The notes below the pieces were generated by a model, which saw only the letters and a list, made by a program, of their open reading frames with translations, was not told the origin of the DNA and did no database searches. Shown piece after piece: positions 15,355-24,710 of a stretch of 64,000 bases of DNA (position 1 is its first letter; each line of letters starts with the position of its first letter). The stretch covers positions 2,508,501 to 2,572,500 of the forward strand of contig CP071065.1 of NCBI GenBank assembly GCA_017164015.1. The letters run 5' to 3'. The position numbers and the translations under genes are program-made. The DNA is from Nostoc sp. UHCC 0702 (lineage in GTDB: Bacteria > Cyanobacteriota > Cyanobacteriia > Cyanobacteriales > Nostocaceae).

Positions 15355-15819
15355 ATGCGATATATATATGTACTTTTGCTATTTTTTTCCTTTTTACTGG
15401 CGGGTTGTGATGAGTCAGAAAGACAACAAACTGAGTCTGTGGCGTCTCCTAGTTTGGTTAACTCTGGACTTGGAGAGTCAGGAACGATATCCAACAACCG
15501 AGCATTAGGAACTCAACTAACAACTGGACGAGCAACGACAGGGTTCGCACAACTAACAACTGGAACAGCGGAGGGAGACTTACGGTCAGCGTTATACGGA
15601 TCATACTTGTCACTGAGTCTAACCCTTGTTACAAACGATTTCACTTCAGGGTTTACTACATACATAATTGACACCAATTATACAATACCGCCCTTATTAG
15701 TAACAGTACCTGAACCCACTGCTGGGGGACTAACACTGGCAGCAAGCAGTTTGATGCTGGTAATGTTACGGAGACAGAAATTTCAGAAATCTCCCGAATC
15801 AAGTCACCAAAAAGATTAG
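15355..15819 (+). CDS. Predicted lipoprotein with PEP-CTERM-like C-terminus
   Basis: About 154 residues from the ATG at 15355, chosen because it opens directly onto a lipoprotein leader (MRYIYVLLLFFSFLLAGC, lipobox LAGC). The middle is Thr/Ser/Gly-rich with a repeated QLTTGxAT motif and looks unstructured. The C-terminus (VPEPTAGGLTLAASSLMLVMLRRQ) has the three parts of a PEP-CTERM sorting signal: PEP, hydrophobic helix, basic tail. Having both a lipobox and PEP-CTERM is unusual. Function is unknown. A longer frame from 15220 adds 45 unsupported residues. Confidence 0.65.
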   Translation: MRYIYVLLLFFSFLLAGCDESERQQTESVASPSLVNSGLGESGTISNNRALGTQLTTGRATTGFAQLTTGTAEGDLRSALYGSYLSLSLTLVTNDFTSGFTTYIIDTNYTIPPLLVTVPEPTAGGLTLAASSLMLVMLRRQKFQKSPESSHQKD

Positions 15820-16005
15820 CAACTGTAGCGGCTTACAGCTACCAGTTATTTAATGCCAATTTTTGTAGGGTGGGCAATGCTTTTACTGCCATGTGAATCT
15901 TTGTTGGGTTTGATTGGTTCTCAGTTGGAAGTTCCTGCTGAAAGTCCTTTTTTTGAGATAGGTTTGAGTCAGCCGTTTTTAACTGTGCGTTATGAACAGT
16001 TGAAG
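15820..16005. other. Intergenic sequence with no supported gene
   Basis: Short frames exist on both strands (for example plus strand 15853-16065, beginning with a hydrophobic MPIFVGWAMLLLP), but none has a ribosome site or recognisable motif. Confidence 0.4.
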
Positions 16006-16410
16006 TTATCGGTTGATGCGCCAAAAGTTGTAGGACAGAGAACAGGTGTAGTTAGTTATCGGTAAAATTGATGGAATAGCGATCGCTAATAAAATATCAC
16101 CAATATCTACATCACTCATTTCCAAGTCTTGACTGGACTCAAAATAGACTACATGAAAGCCAACTTCTTCTAATTCAGCTTTTAGTCTGAGTAATTCTGT
16201 AGACTTACCACAACCGATGTGTCCTGTAAATAGTTCACAAGTAGGTTCTTCAGGTGAGAAGAATGTGATATTTTCCTTTAACTCTTCAATAATCCTGCCA
16301 CCGCGCACCGAAGAAAAATCAATATAATACTTCTGATCCTCGGCGTTCTCCACAGCCAAAGTCTTGCTAGGGTTGCACGCCTGGTAAAACTTATGCAAAT
16401 TAACTATCAT
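16006..16410 (-). pseudogene. Truncated P-loop ATPase (N-terminal part only)
   Basis: About 112 N-terminal residues of a cyanobacterial AAA-type ATPase are intact: NLHKFYQACNPSKTL, YYIDFSSVRGGRIIEELK, the Walker A motif GHIGCGKST, and HVVYFESSQDLEMSDVDIGDILLAIA. Then the frame passes into unrelated sequence (IPSILPITNYTCSLSY...) and stops, before any Walker B. Full-length relatives are several hundred residues long. The break lies near 16075-16085. Confidence 0.75.
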
Positions 16411-16714
16411 CAAATACCCCGCAACAAGGCTTATTCCCTAGTTTATACAAAAGCCTTGTTACATTTTCCCAAAAATATTTACCGTGAATTCGATGAACCT
16501 CTCCCCAACCCCTCTTGGACGCAGAGAGGGACTATAATATCCTTGGCAAAGAACGAAAAATCAGCTTTTAAAGCCTCTCTCCTTTCAGGGGAGAGGAATG
16601 GAAGTGGGGTCTTTTAAACCTGTCGAACTCACGTTAAATAAGTCGCGGCTTCTGACTGCAAAGGCTGTCGGCGAAATAAAAGCCCGACTTTTAAGTCGGG
16701 CTTGTGGTTTAAAG
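16411..16714. other. Intergenic palindromic region
   Basis: Holds a GC-rich interspersed element at about 16495-16620 (AACCTCTCCCCAACCCCTC ... GAGAGGAATGGAAGTGGGG) related to the inside of the element at 27972-28156, then the terminator at 16680. No gene is seen. Confidence 0.55.
16680..16703 (-). terminator. Rho-independent terminator of the 98-codon gene
   Basis: AAGCCCGAC/GTCGGGCTT stem (16680-16688 with 16695-16703). Read on the minus strand it is followed by TTTATTT, 12 bp after the stop codon of the gene at 16715. Confidence 0.8.
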
Positions 16715-17011
16715 TTATGAAACTGAAATCTGACGGATTAAAATACTCATCACTTCGTCAGGGTTGCCGGTTGGTATTAGTTGACTCCAATCTCCAACAT
16801 TTGCATAGCCAATCATCTGCAAAAAGTGAATTGTGCTGGTGACAGCTTTGGGAGAACCAATCAATAGATGTTTAATTGGTTCTCTTTTTGGCGATGGCTT
16901 TTGAGGAGACGGCTTAAGGTTGGCTGCATCAAAGTCTTCGCCGTTCAAATTCTCTTGAAACTCTGCTTGTTGGAAGTTTTGATTATCACCGAACTTTTCT
17001 TCTTGTGTCAT
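16715..17011 (-). CDS. Small protein of unknown function
   Basis: 98 residues: a charged, Pro/Lys-rich N-terminal half (to about residue 45) and a compact C-terminal half (IKHLLIGSPKAVTSTIHFLQMIGYANVGDWSQLIPTGNPDEVMSILI). The GSPKAVTSTIHFLQMIGYA part looks like a real conserved core of a cyanobacterial family, but I cannot name it. A terminator follows directly, supporting expression. The leader has AGGAGTCAACTACAATA before ATG. Confidence 0.7.
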   Translation of the reverse strand: MTQEEKFGDNQNFQQAEFQENLNGEDFDAANLKPSPQKPSPKREPIKHLLIGSPKAVTSTIHFLQMIGYANVGDWSQLIPTGNPDEVMSILIRQISVS

Positions 17012-17492
17012 TATTGTAGTTGACTCCTAATCTAGGGGTTTAGAGAAAGGCGGTCGTGAACTCTTCCAGGAGGGCGATCGTCTTTCCCATGTCTATAATT
17101 TAATGTATAAAATTATACTTGTCAACTACTAATTTCAAAAAAATTGGCAACAAATCACCACTTTTATATAAGGGCGTACTATCGCAACCAAACTAAAATT
17201 AGGTAATAGGTAATAGGTAATGGGTAATAGGTAATGGGTAATAGTAAAAACCAATTACCCAACGGGAGAGCCAGTCGCTCATGGGGGAAACCCCCTGTCC
17301 CCGCGCTGGTGAGCCAATTACCAATTACCAATTCCCAATTACCAATTACCAATTCCCAATTACCAATTACCAATTACCAATTACCAATTCCCAATTCCCA
17401 ATTCCCAATTCCCAATTCCCAATTCCCAATTACCAATTCCCAATTCCCAATTCCCAATTCCCAATTCCCAATTACCAATTACCAATTACCAA
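17012..17492. repeat. Intergenic region filled by heptamer repeats
   Basis: About 17201-17250 is (GGTAATA)n and about 17315-17495 is a long (CCAATTA/CCAATTC)n array, separated by a GC-rich insert (GAGCCAGTCGCTCATGGGGG). The two arrays are inverted with respect to each other and could form a large hairpin. The encoded [12 protein letters not shown] peptides are artefacts. The array ends at the 3' end of patB. Confidence 0.85.
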
Positions 17493-19082
17493 TTAAGCAA
17501 TATTCAACACCTTCCGTAACAGTAATTGGTCTTCTGACTTGGCTTTTAAGCGGCCGTTTTCTACATCTCGAATCCAGCTTTGGCTTTTACCTGTTAGCTT
17601 TGCCAATTCCCGCTGAGAAAGTTTCAAATTTTTTCGCGCCTGCAAAATCTGTTCGCCAAGCAAATCGCCTGTAGTTTTAATCTTTCTTCTGGTTTTGACA
17701 GTCCGCCGCTGCTTTTTGGGCGAATCAGAGTTTTGTTGTTCCCATTCTGGCGGTAGTTCAAAAGATAAAATCCGCGCATTCATCAGCAGATTCCACTTAC
17801 CACGGGGGCCTGAATCTGTCAGGCGAATTTCGCCACCGCCGTCATTAATCCAAAATTCCAATGCTTCATCTGGATCTTCGGGAATTCCCATTAACTTTGC
17901 CCACAAAGGTTGTATTTCTGTGGGGTAAGTTACTGGGTCAAAAAATGGTTTGATGCCATGATGATTGAGAACTTCTAAGTCATTTTCAAATGTTCGCAGC
18001 AAACGTTTACGTTCTTCCCGTTGTCTACAAGCAAGGTTAACTTTTTCTTCACCGTAAGCAATGCGTAGTAAGGTAGGAACAGTGATGCGTTGTTCTTTAC
18101 CCATTTTGGTTTTAAACAGCAACCACAGCATTAATCTAACTGCTCCTTCATGTTGCTGCCAAATACTCATCACTGTTGTTAACAGCGTTTTGGGTAGATT
18201 ACCATATTGATAAAATGCTGTTCGCTCTTTACATGCTTGTTTGTTGAGGAAATACTGGGCCCAGATGCCTGCTTTGACTTTAAAAGTTAGTCCGACTAAA
18301 TATTTACACCCCAAATCGTCCTCTTGAAAGTGATGCTGAATATCTACTAAGTGCCACAAGCGGCTGTTTTTCACACAGAAGCCGTTGACTCGTCCTTGTT
18401 GCGGCCATTCAATGGAAACGATGAGTGAGCAAACTTGCTGTACAATGTTTTTCATCAGAGCCAGTTTGGCATTTTTACTCAGGTCTTTGCGTTTCTCCAA
18501 GCCTAAATATTTCTCAATTTGCCGTTCATCAATGGCAAACTCTTGTTCCCAAGCTGGATCTGAAGCTGTCGCATGGGCGGCAAATATCAAATGCATACAA
18601 GCGGCTCTAATGTCAAGTTGCTCAATTGCTGCTAAGTCACTGACGCGATCGCTAACTTTAAATGGATCTTGGATGTGAAAAGCGATCGCACCTCTACCTT
18701 GCTTAACTTGTCGCCCGTAACATAAATAACCTTGTTCATCGATTTCCCAATTTAAAGATGTCCGCTGTGCCAATACGTTGCAAGCTTCCCAAATCACAAT
18801 TGCACTTGCAAATGGGTTATTCTTCCCATTAGAAAATAAATCCGAGCTGGTAGCGTCTCTCGGTTCAACTTTACATCTCCCCTTTTTTGCCTGCCAGGGT
18901 ATGGGAGAATTAGTAGGACAAGCAATTACACATTGTGGTTCCGAATAATAGCCCTCGCAGTTGTTACAAAGACCAGGATCGATCCAGTATTCATCATTCT
19001 CTAGTTGGATTGCACCCGTAGGACATTGGGGACGGCAGTTGTCACATCCAACGCAACTGTTGTTAGGAATTGTATAAGGCAT
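17493..19082 (-). CDS. patB: PatB/CnfR transcriptional regulator of nitrogen fixation
   Basis: A 529-residue regulator combining an N-terminal two-cluster 4Fe-4S ferredoxin domain (Cys10, 13, 16, 20-Pro and Cys39, 42, 51, 55-Pro), a long middle region, and a C-terminal XRE-type helix-turn-helix (LSQRELAKLTGKSQSWIRDVENGRLKA). This architecture and length match PatB of Anabaena, called CnfR in other cyanobacteria, which activates nif genes under low oxygen and affects heterocyst spacing. The iron-sulphur domain is the likely oxygen sensor. It is divergent from fdxB across a 997-bp gap, the same neighbourhood as in Anabaena PCC 7120 from memory. Confidence 0.93.
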   Translation of the reverse strand: MPYTIPNNSCVGCDNCRPQCPTGAIQLENDEYWIDPGLCNNCEGYYSEPQCVIACPTNSPIPWQAKKGRCKVEPRDATSSDLFSNGKNNPFASAIVIWEACNVLAQRTSLNWEIDEQGYLCYGRQVKQGRGAIAFHIQDPFKVSDRVSDLAAIEQLDIRAACMHLIFAAHATASDPAWEQEFAIDERQIEKYLGLEKRKDLSKNAKLALMKNIVQQVCSLIVSIEWPQQGRVNGFCVKNSRLWHLVDIQHHFQEDDLGCKYLVGLTFKVKAGIWAQYFLNKQACKERTAFYQYGNLPKTLLTTVMSIWQQHEGAVRLMLWLLFKTKMGKEQRITVPTLLRIAYGEEKVNLACRQREERKRLLRTFENDLEVLNHHGIKPFFDPVTYPTEIQPLWAKLMGIPEDPDEALEFWINDGGGEIRLTDSGPRGKWNLLMNARILSFELPPEWEQQNSDSPKKQRRTVKTRRKIKTTGDLLGEQILQARKNLKLSQRELAKLTGKSQSWIRDVENGRLKAKSEDQLLLRKVLNIA

Positions 19083-20079
19083 AATGGCTCTTTTCCCAAT
19101 TTAATCGTTGAGATGTCTGGCTCAGGTTTCCCCTGGATGTGTCCTTTTTAATTCATCACTCACTACTAAATTATTACAGCAAGAATATTTTTTCTAGCTG
19201 TAATAATTACTCACATCCGTATTCAGACTTCGCATCCAATTGGAAGCTATTTGCGGCTTTTTAACCGAGCCTAATTACTTCTTTATAACTATACTTTTCA
19301 TAAAGATTTAGATAAGTTTGTTCACAATGAGCTTAGGTTTCTTTCTTAAGATTTGAATAAATACCTAGCTTACTAACTTTTCTAATTAACTTAAAAATCT
19401 TACATTAAAGTTGTTTGGCGTGTCTCTTTGTCTATAGTACGTGACATCTACTTGGTTTATTAATAATTTTAATATTCAATATAATTGAAGATTCTGCTAT
19501 AAATGTTACACTTGTTGAACAAGTTAATTAAGCTTGATTATTTGCGGCAATTTAAAAACATTAGTCATACATTCTTGTCAATAATAAAAAGTAACTGTAA
19601 ATAGCCAAATTGAGTATTATTGCCTCGTAAAAATCTGATAAATGAATAGATAAACCCATAAATTGTATATCTAAATACTGATTTAATAGCATTTTTTATG
19701 CCATTAATACATGAAAAATAATCTCATTATTTAGAGAAATGTTATCCTCAGTAATCTAAATAATTAATTGGTGATTACTGACACATAATTTAATTATATA
19801 TTCAGTAGGAAATGCTTAATTATATAAGCTTATTAAAGCCTAGCGAAATCTCACGCTTGTTAAATAAGTATTTAACAAATAAAGATAGCTAAATAATTAT
19901 TGGCAAAAAGTTTCATTAAAAATGTGAAATACTAAAAATCACAATTTTTTTGAGAAAGTCATCAAATTTTGATGAGTAGGAAATTAGTTGTTTAACAACA
20001 AAACAAGACAATAAGATTAGGCTAGGATGATGATTAATGCACCAACAAAAAACTAGGCAAAATCGCCGAGGAGTTATTC
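19083..20079. promoter_or_regulatory. Long AT-rich divergent control region of patB and fdxB
   Basis: 997 bp with no credible open frame, few repeats and very high AT, lying between two divergent nitrogen-fixation genes. Its size suggests long leaders or several promoters. One perfect NtcA-type palindrome is present (listed separately). A weaker GTACGTGACATCTAC at about 19438 has spacing one base too long for NtcA. Confidence 0.6.
19665..19678. promoter_or_regulatory. Candidate NtcA site GTATATCTAAATAC
   Basis: Matches the NtcA consensus GTA-N8-TAC exactly. A possible -10 box TAATAC lies at 19705-19710, slightly farther downstream than the usual 22-23 bp. In sequence this AT-rich, one match per few kb is expected by chance, so support is modest. 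Confidence 0.35.
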
Positions 20080-20373
20080 ATGGCAACACTAACAGGATTG
20101 ACATATGGTGGTAAAACTTGGACACCCAAATTTGCCCAAGAAATTGACAAAGACAAATGTATCGGTTGTGGCAGATGTATTAAAGTATGTGGTTATAATG
20201 TGCTGAATTTGAAAGCACTCAACGAAGAAGGAGAATTTGTAGAAGATGAAGACGATGAAGAAATTGAACGCAAAGTCATGACAGTAACTACTCCAGAAAA
20301 CTGTATTGGTTGTGAAGCTTGTGCGCGGATTTGCCCGAAAAATTGCTACACTCATGCTGCATTAAACAATTAA
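20080..20373 (+). CDS. fdxB: Nif-type ferredoxin III (2[4Fe-4S])
   Basis: A 97-residue ferredoxin with two cluster motifs: [12 protein letters not shown] (residues about 27-38) and [12 protein letters not shown] (about 74-85), separated by an acidic insert (EDEDDEEIE). This layout and the start [18 protein letters not shown] are typical of the nif-specific ferredoxin III family, thought to pass electrons in or near nitrogenase. A good ribosome site (GAGGAG) precedes the ATG. Its position facing patB and upstream of cox2 fits expression in heterocysts. Confidence 0.92.
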   Translation: MATLTGLTYGGKTWTPKFAQEIDKDKCIGCGRCIKVCGYNVLNLKALNEEGEFVEDEDDEEIERKVMTVTTPENCIGCEACARICPKNCYTHAALNN

Positions 20374-20917
20374 GTTTTTTGGGAACTGATCAAAGTTGTT
20401 GTTGTTACAAGGGGCACTGTTAGAAAAAAGCGTGAATACGCCAAGCAAGGTAACTAGAGGGGAATAATAGATACTTTTCGGAACACAACACAAAGTTCAC
20501 AGTAAACAAAAGCGTAAATCGCAAATTGTTAGTTATTAACAAATTTATACTTGCTGCTAATCTGGGCTGAACAATATTAAGACTAACGGTGTCCTCTTGG
20601 AGCAACTAGCTTTTTTGAAAGCAGAAGGCTCCTTTGTCATAGGAGTTAAAAGATAATATTAGTTTTTGGGGGAAGGATGTGAAAAAAATCTGGATAAATC
20701 CCCCATTTTTTATATGTGTGAGATAGAAAAATAATAAGTGAAAGAAAGGGAATGGGGATTGGGGACTGGGGACTGGTGACACTTCGACAAGCTCAGTGCA
20801 TCGCTGGGGACTGGGAAAGTATTTAGTTCACTAAAGAGCGTTTTTATTCCTAATACCCAGTACCCAGTACCCAGTACCTAATACCTTTAACGATGGCTTA
20901 CTCAGCAGGTAGCATGT
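20374..20917. other. Upstream region of the cox2 operon
   Basis: 544 bp with no gene. Short repeats GGGGACTGGGGACTGG (about 20758-20775) and CCCAGTACCCAGTACC (about 20858-20880) flank the motif CTTCGACAAGCTCAGTGCATCGCTGGGG, which recurs at about 63100. I saw no perfect NtcA or TCCGGA box. Confidence 0.5.
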
Positions 20918-21895
20918 ATGGAACAAATTCCTGTTTCACTATGGACTCTGGTAGCTGGAATAGTAGTTACAGCTATCAGTATTTGGATTGGTTACAACCA
21001 CACTCTACTGCCGATACAAGCATCGGAACAAGCGCCTTTGGTAGACGGATTTTTTAATATCATGTTTACCATCGCCATTGCCCTGTTTCTGGTTGTAGAA
21101 GGAACCATTCTGGTTTTTTTGGTTAAGTATCGTCGCCGTCGGGGAGATGATACCGATGGCGTGCGAGTAGAAGGAAATGTGCCGTTAGAAATTTTTTGGA
21201 CGGCAATTCCAACACTGATTGTCCTCTGTTTGGGCATTTACAGCGTAGATGTTTTTAATCGCATGGGAGGATTTGAGCCAGGGAGTCATCCTCATTCTGC
21301 GGCTCATGTTGCTCAGATGCCAGGAGCAGCGATTGCTGCTACCCTGAATAATGCCTCAGAACCGACAACAGCCCCCACAATTGGTATTGGTGCGTCTCCT
21401 ACAACGCTAGGTAAACCAGCCAATTTGGTTGTTGATGTCCAAGGGATACAGTACGCTTGGATATTTAACTATCCTGAAACTGGCATTACTTCTGGAGAAT
21501 TGCACATCCCCGTCGGTGCTGACGTGCAACTGAATCTTTCAGCAAAAGATGTCATTCACTCATTTTGGGTGCCAAATTTCCGGTTGAAGCAGGATGCGCT
21601 TCCCGGTATCCCCACCCAACTGCGATTTGTCGCCACTAAACCAGGTACATACCCTGTAGTTTGTGCAGAATTGTGCGGTGGTTATCACGGTTCTATGCGG
21701 ACACAAGTAATTGTCCACACACCAGAAGAGTTTGATAGCTGGTTGACAGAAAACCAAATTGCCCAAAAGCAAGATTTACATCAAGCCGTTGCTGTAAATC
21801 CAGCTGACTTATCAACATCAGAGTTTCTTGCACCCCACACCCACAACATGGGGATTAGTCCAGAAACTCTCAAGTCATTAGTCAAGAGTCAATAG
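20918..21895 (+). CDS. coxB2: Cytochrome c oxidase subunit II
   Basis: 325 residues: N-terminal hydrophobic segment (about 8-25), second membrane helix (about 45-70), and a periplasmic cupredoxin domain with the dinuclear CuA site (His in DVIHSFWVP; Cys, Cys, His and Met in CAELCGGYHGSM). It accepts electrons from cytochrome c6 or plastocyanin for oxygen reduction by CoxA. First gene of coxBAC. The suffix 2 rests on synteny with patB-fdxB, as recalled from Anabaena PCC 7120, where this oxidase is heterocyst-specific and protects nitrogenase. Confidence 0.92.
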   Translation: MEQIPVSLWTLVAGIVVTAISIWIGYNHTLLPIQASEQAPLVDGFFNIMFTIAIALFLVVEGTILVFLVKYRRRRGDDTDGVRVEGNVPLEIFWTAIPTLIVLCLGIYSVDVFNRMGGFEPGSHPHSAAHVAQMPGAAIAATLNNASEPTTAPTIGIGASPTTLGKPANLVVDVQGIQYAWIFNYPETGITSGELHIPVGADVQLNLSAKDVIHSFWVPNFRLKQDALPGIPTQLRFVATKPGTYPVVCAELCGGYHGSMRTQVIVHTPEEFDSWLTENQIAQKQDLHQAVAVNPADLSTSEFLAPHTHNMGISPETLKSLVKSQ

Positions 21896-22000
21896 TCAAT
21901 GGTCAATAGTCAATGGTCAATAGTCAATAGTTAATGACAACTGACAACTGACAACTGACAACTAACAACTGACAACTGACAACCAACAACTGACAAAAAT
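21887..22000. repeat. Short tandem repeats just before coxA2
   Basis: (GTCAATAGTCAATG)n followed by (TGACAAC)n fill the whole coxB2-coxA2 gap up to the coxA2 start, leaving no Shine-Dalgarno sequence. Confidence 0.88.
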
Positions 22001-23686
22001 ATGACACAGGTAGAATTTCCACCGAATACACCACCAGAAAAAAATAAGCCCCAAACTCCGGTGGTTGCTCACAGTTCTCATCCCCAAGCGTGGAAATGGT
22101 ACGACTACTTCACGTTTAATATTGACCACAAGGTAATTGGTATTCAATACCTAGTGACAGCGTTTGTATTTTATCTGATTGGCGGACTGATGGCGATGGC
22201 TATCCGTGTCGAACTAGCAACGCCAGAGGCAGATTTGCTAGACCCAAATCTATATAACGCTTTCATGACCAATCACGGAACGATCATGATTTTCTTATGG
22301 ATCGTTCCTAGTGCCATCGGGGGATTTGGCAACTTTCTGGTACCGCTAATGGTTGGTGCTAGAGATATGGCTTTCCCGAAACTGAACGCGATCGCTTTTT
22401 GGTTAAACCCACCAGCCGGGGCGCTGCTGTTAGGTAGTTTCATCTTCGGCGGTTCGCAATCAGGTTGGACAGCTTACCCACCTTTGAGTTTGGTGACAGC
22501 ACCAATTGCTCAAACTATGTGGATATTAGCGATCGTTTTGGTGGGAACTTCTTCAATTTTGGGTTCACTCAACTTTGTGATCACCATTTTGATGATGAAA
22601 GTTCCTAGCATGAAATGGGATCAGTTGCCTTTATTTTGTTGGGCAATCCTGGCAACTTCAGTTTTGGCACTTGTATCTACACCTGTGTTAGCAGCAGGTT
22701 TAATCCTGCTATTGTTTGACCTCAACTTTGGCACTTCCTTCTTTAAACCAGATGCAGGTGGTAACGTCGTTATCTACCAACATTTATTCTGGTTCTATTC
22801 TCACCCAGCAGTATATTTGATGATTCTGCCCATCTTCGGCATCATGTCGGAGGTGATTCCAGTTCATGCGCGCAAACCGATTTTTGGTTATAAAGCGATC
22901 GCTTATTCGAGTTTAGCCATCTGTGTTGTGGGTTTGTTCGTCTGGGTACACCACATGTTTACCAGCGGCACCCCTGGCTGGATGCGGATGTTTTTCACAA
23001 TCTCTACCCTCATCGTCGCCGTTCCCACTGGTGTGAAAATTTTCGGTTGGGTTGCGACTTTGTGGGGTGGTAAAATCCGGTTCACAAGCGCCATGCTATT
23101 CGCCATTGGCTTGTTGTCCATGTTTGTGATGGGCGGCTTAAGCGGCGTGACAATGGGAACAGCCCCCTTTGATGTGCATGTCCACGACACATATTATGTA
23201 GTGGCGCACTTCCACTACGTGCTATTTGGCGGTTCCGTGTTTGGCATCTACGCCGGTATATATCACTGGTTCCCCAAAATGACCGGACGGATGTTAAATG
23301 AAACCTGGGGCCGGATTCACTTTGCCCTGACTCTCATCGGCACCAACCTTACCTTCCTACCCATGCACGAGTTGGGTTTGCAAGGAATGCCCCGACGAGT
23401 TGCCATGTATGACCCCCAATTTATCGACCTCAATCAAATTTGTACCGTTGGTTCAATTATCTTGGGGTTATCGGTAATTCCCTTCACCATCAACATCATC
23501 TACAGTTGGAGCAAAGGCAAGCTAGCGGGTGATAATCCTTGGCAAGCTTTGACATTGGAATGGACAACCAGTTCACCACCATCAATTGAGAACTGGGAAG
23601 TATTACCTGTTGTCACTCATGGCCCTTACGACTACGGTCATAGTAATGAAGTACAGCCAGCAGCGACACCAGAAGTTAGTGCTTAG
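22001..23686 (+). CDS. coxA2: Cytochrome c oxidase subunit I
   Basis: 561 residues with about twelve membrane helices, the catalytic haem-copper subunit. Ligands are visible: haem a His in TNHGTIMIF, CuB His and cross-linked Tyr in SHPAVYLMILP, CuB His pair in VHHMFTSG, and haem a/a3 His in VAHFHYVLFGG. The proton-pumping type is indicated by normal length and motif context. It lacks a ribosome site because the leader is repeat DNA. Second gene of coxBAC; reduces oxygen to water and, in heterocysts, keeps oxygen low. Confidence 0.95.
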   Translation: MTQVEFPPNTPPEKNKPQTPVVAHSSHPQAWKWYDYFTFNIDHKVIGIQYLVTAFVFYLIGGLMAMAIRVELATPEADLLDPNLYNAFMTNHGTIMIFLWIVPSAIGGFGNFLVPLMVGARDMAFPKLNAIAFWLNPPAGALLLGSFIFGGSQSGWTAYPPLSLVTAPIAQTMWILAIVLVGTSSILGSLNFVITILMMKVPSMKWDQLPLFCWAILATSVLALVSTPVLAAGLILLLFDLNFGTSFFKPDAGGNVVIYQHLFWFYSHPAVYLMILPIFGIMSEVIPVHARKPIFGYKAIAYSSLAICVVGLFVWVHHMFTSGTPGWMRMFFTISTLIVAVPTGVKIFGWVATLWGGKIRFTSAMLFAIGLLSMFVMGGLSGVTMGTAPFDVHVHDTYYVVAHFHYVLFGGSVFGIYAGIYHWFPKMTGRMLNETWGRIHFALTLIGTNLTFLPMHELGLQGMPRRVAMYDPQFIDLNQICTVGSIILGLSVIPFTINIIYSWSKGKLAGDNPWQALTLEWTTSSPPSIENWEVLPVVTHGPYDYGHSNEVQPAATPEVSA

Positions 23687-23917
23687 TTAGGAAATCAGGA
23701 GTTAGGCAAAAACTCTCTTATACTCTTATTCCTTTGTGTTCTTTGGGTGCTTTGCGGTTCGTTAGTTTTAGAAGTAAATTGGCATTGCTGATTTGTGGGG
23801 TGAAAAGCTCACGCAAAGGCGCAAAGACGCAAAAGATAAGTTTTGTGGGGTGGGCTTTTTGCCCGCCCTTATGGAACGCTTCACCCTTGTTGGATATTTA
23901 CTCAGAACGTCAACAAT
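23687..23917. other. coxA2-coxC2 spacer
   Basis: 231 bp with dispersed motifs (CTCACGCAAAGGCGCAAAGACGC, GTGGGCTTTTTGCCCGCCC, a hairpin). An in-frame extension of coxC2 runs through it, but the encoded peptide (MWGGLFARPYGTLHPC) is not oxidase-like. Confidence 0.5.
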
Positions 23918-24505
23918 ATGACCATAGCGACTACAAGCGAACATCACGAAGAACATCATCAAGATTTGCGAGTCTGGGGTCTGTTGACATTCCTCGTCTC
24001 TGAATCCTTAATGTTTGGTGGATTTTTTGCTACTTATTTGTTCTTTAGAGGTAGCAGCCCAGTTTGGCCACCGGAAGGAACTGAAGTAGAACTATTGTTG
24101 CCCACAATTAACACCATCATTCTGGTGTCTAGTAGTTTCGTCATTCACTTTGGTGATTCGGCGATTAAGAAGAATGATGTCAAGGGAATGCAGCGGTGGT
24201 ATACTGTCACCGCCATTATGGGTGCAATTTTCTTGCTTGGTCAGGCTTATGAGTATATGACCTTGGGATATGGTTTGACAACCAACGTCTTCGCCAACTG
24301 CTTTTATCTCATGACTGGGTTCCACGGTTTGCACGTTTTTGTGGGACTGTTATTGATTTTAGGAGTATTGCGGCGATCGCGCCGTCCCGGTCACTATTCT
24401 GCCACCAAACACATCGGCATCGAAATGGCAGAAATTTACTGGCACTTCGTAGACATCATTTGGATTGTTTTGTTCACCTTAGTGTACATTCTCACTCTGT
24501 TTTAA
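23918..24505 (+). CDS. coxC2: Cytochrome c oxidase subunit III
   Basis: 195 residues from ATG 23918, chosen because the family sequence begins there (MTIATTSEHHEEHHQDLRVWG). Five membrane helices, with the family motifs FLVSESLMFGGFFATYLFF, TGFHGLHVFVGLLL and IYWHFVDIIWIVLF. It is the short five-helix form typical of cyanobacteria and stabilises subunit I. Last gene of the coxBAC unit. Confidence 0.93.
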   Translation: MTIATTSEHHEEHHQDLRVWGLLTFLVSESLMFGGFFATYLFFRGSSPVWPPEGTEVELLLPTINTIILVSSSFVIHFGDSAIKKNDVKGMQRWYTVTAIMGAIFLLGQAYEYMTLGYGLTTNVFANCFYLMTGFHGLHVFVGLLLILGVLRRSRRPGHYSATKHIGIEMAEIYWHFVDIIWIVLFTLVYILTLF

Positions 24506-24710
24506 AACTAGGGATTGGGTATTGGGTATCAGGCATTGGGCATTCGGTAAGCTGTTATGCATTTAAATTGCACAATTATTTGTGAAGGCTGTCCAGAGTC
24601 AAAAGTCCAGAGTCCAAATCTACGCGCGACTGTTGACTGTTGACCGTTGACTGCCAACTCAATCGTGCAAAGTGCAACTTGTAGGCGCATTAGCTTACTA
24701 GAAAAATTCT

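Noticed and set aside
15853..16065. 70-codon plus-strand frame with a hydrophobic start
   Set aside because: No ribosome site, no family, and it overlaps the tail of the truncated ATPase frame; coding cannot be supported.
17179..17674. Frames encoding [16 protein letters not shown] repeats
   Set aside because: Translation of CCAATTA heptamers; the plus-strand frame also crosses patB on the wrong strand.
19436..19452. Second NtcA site GTACGTGACATCTAC
   Set aside because: Spacing between GTA and TAC is nine bases, not the eight needed.
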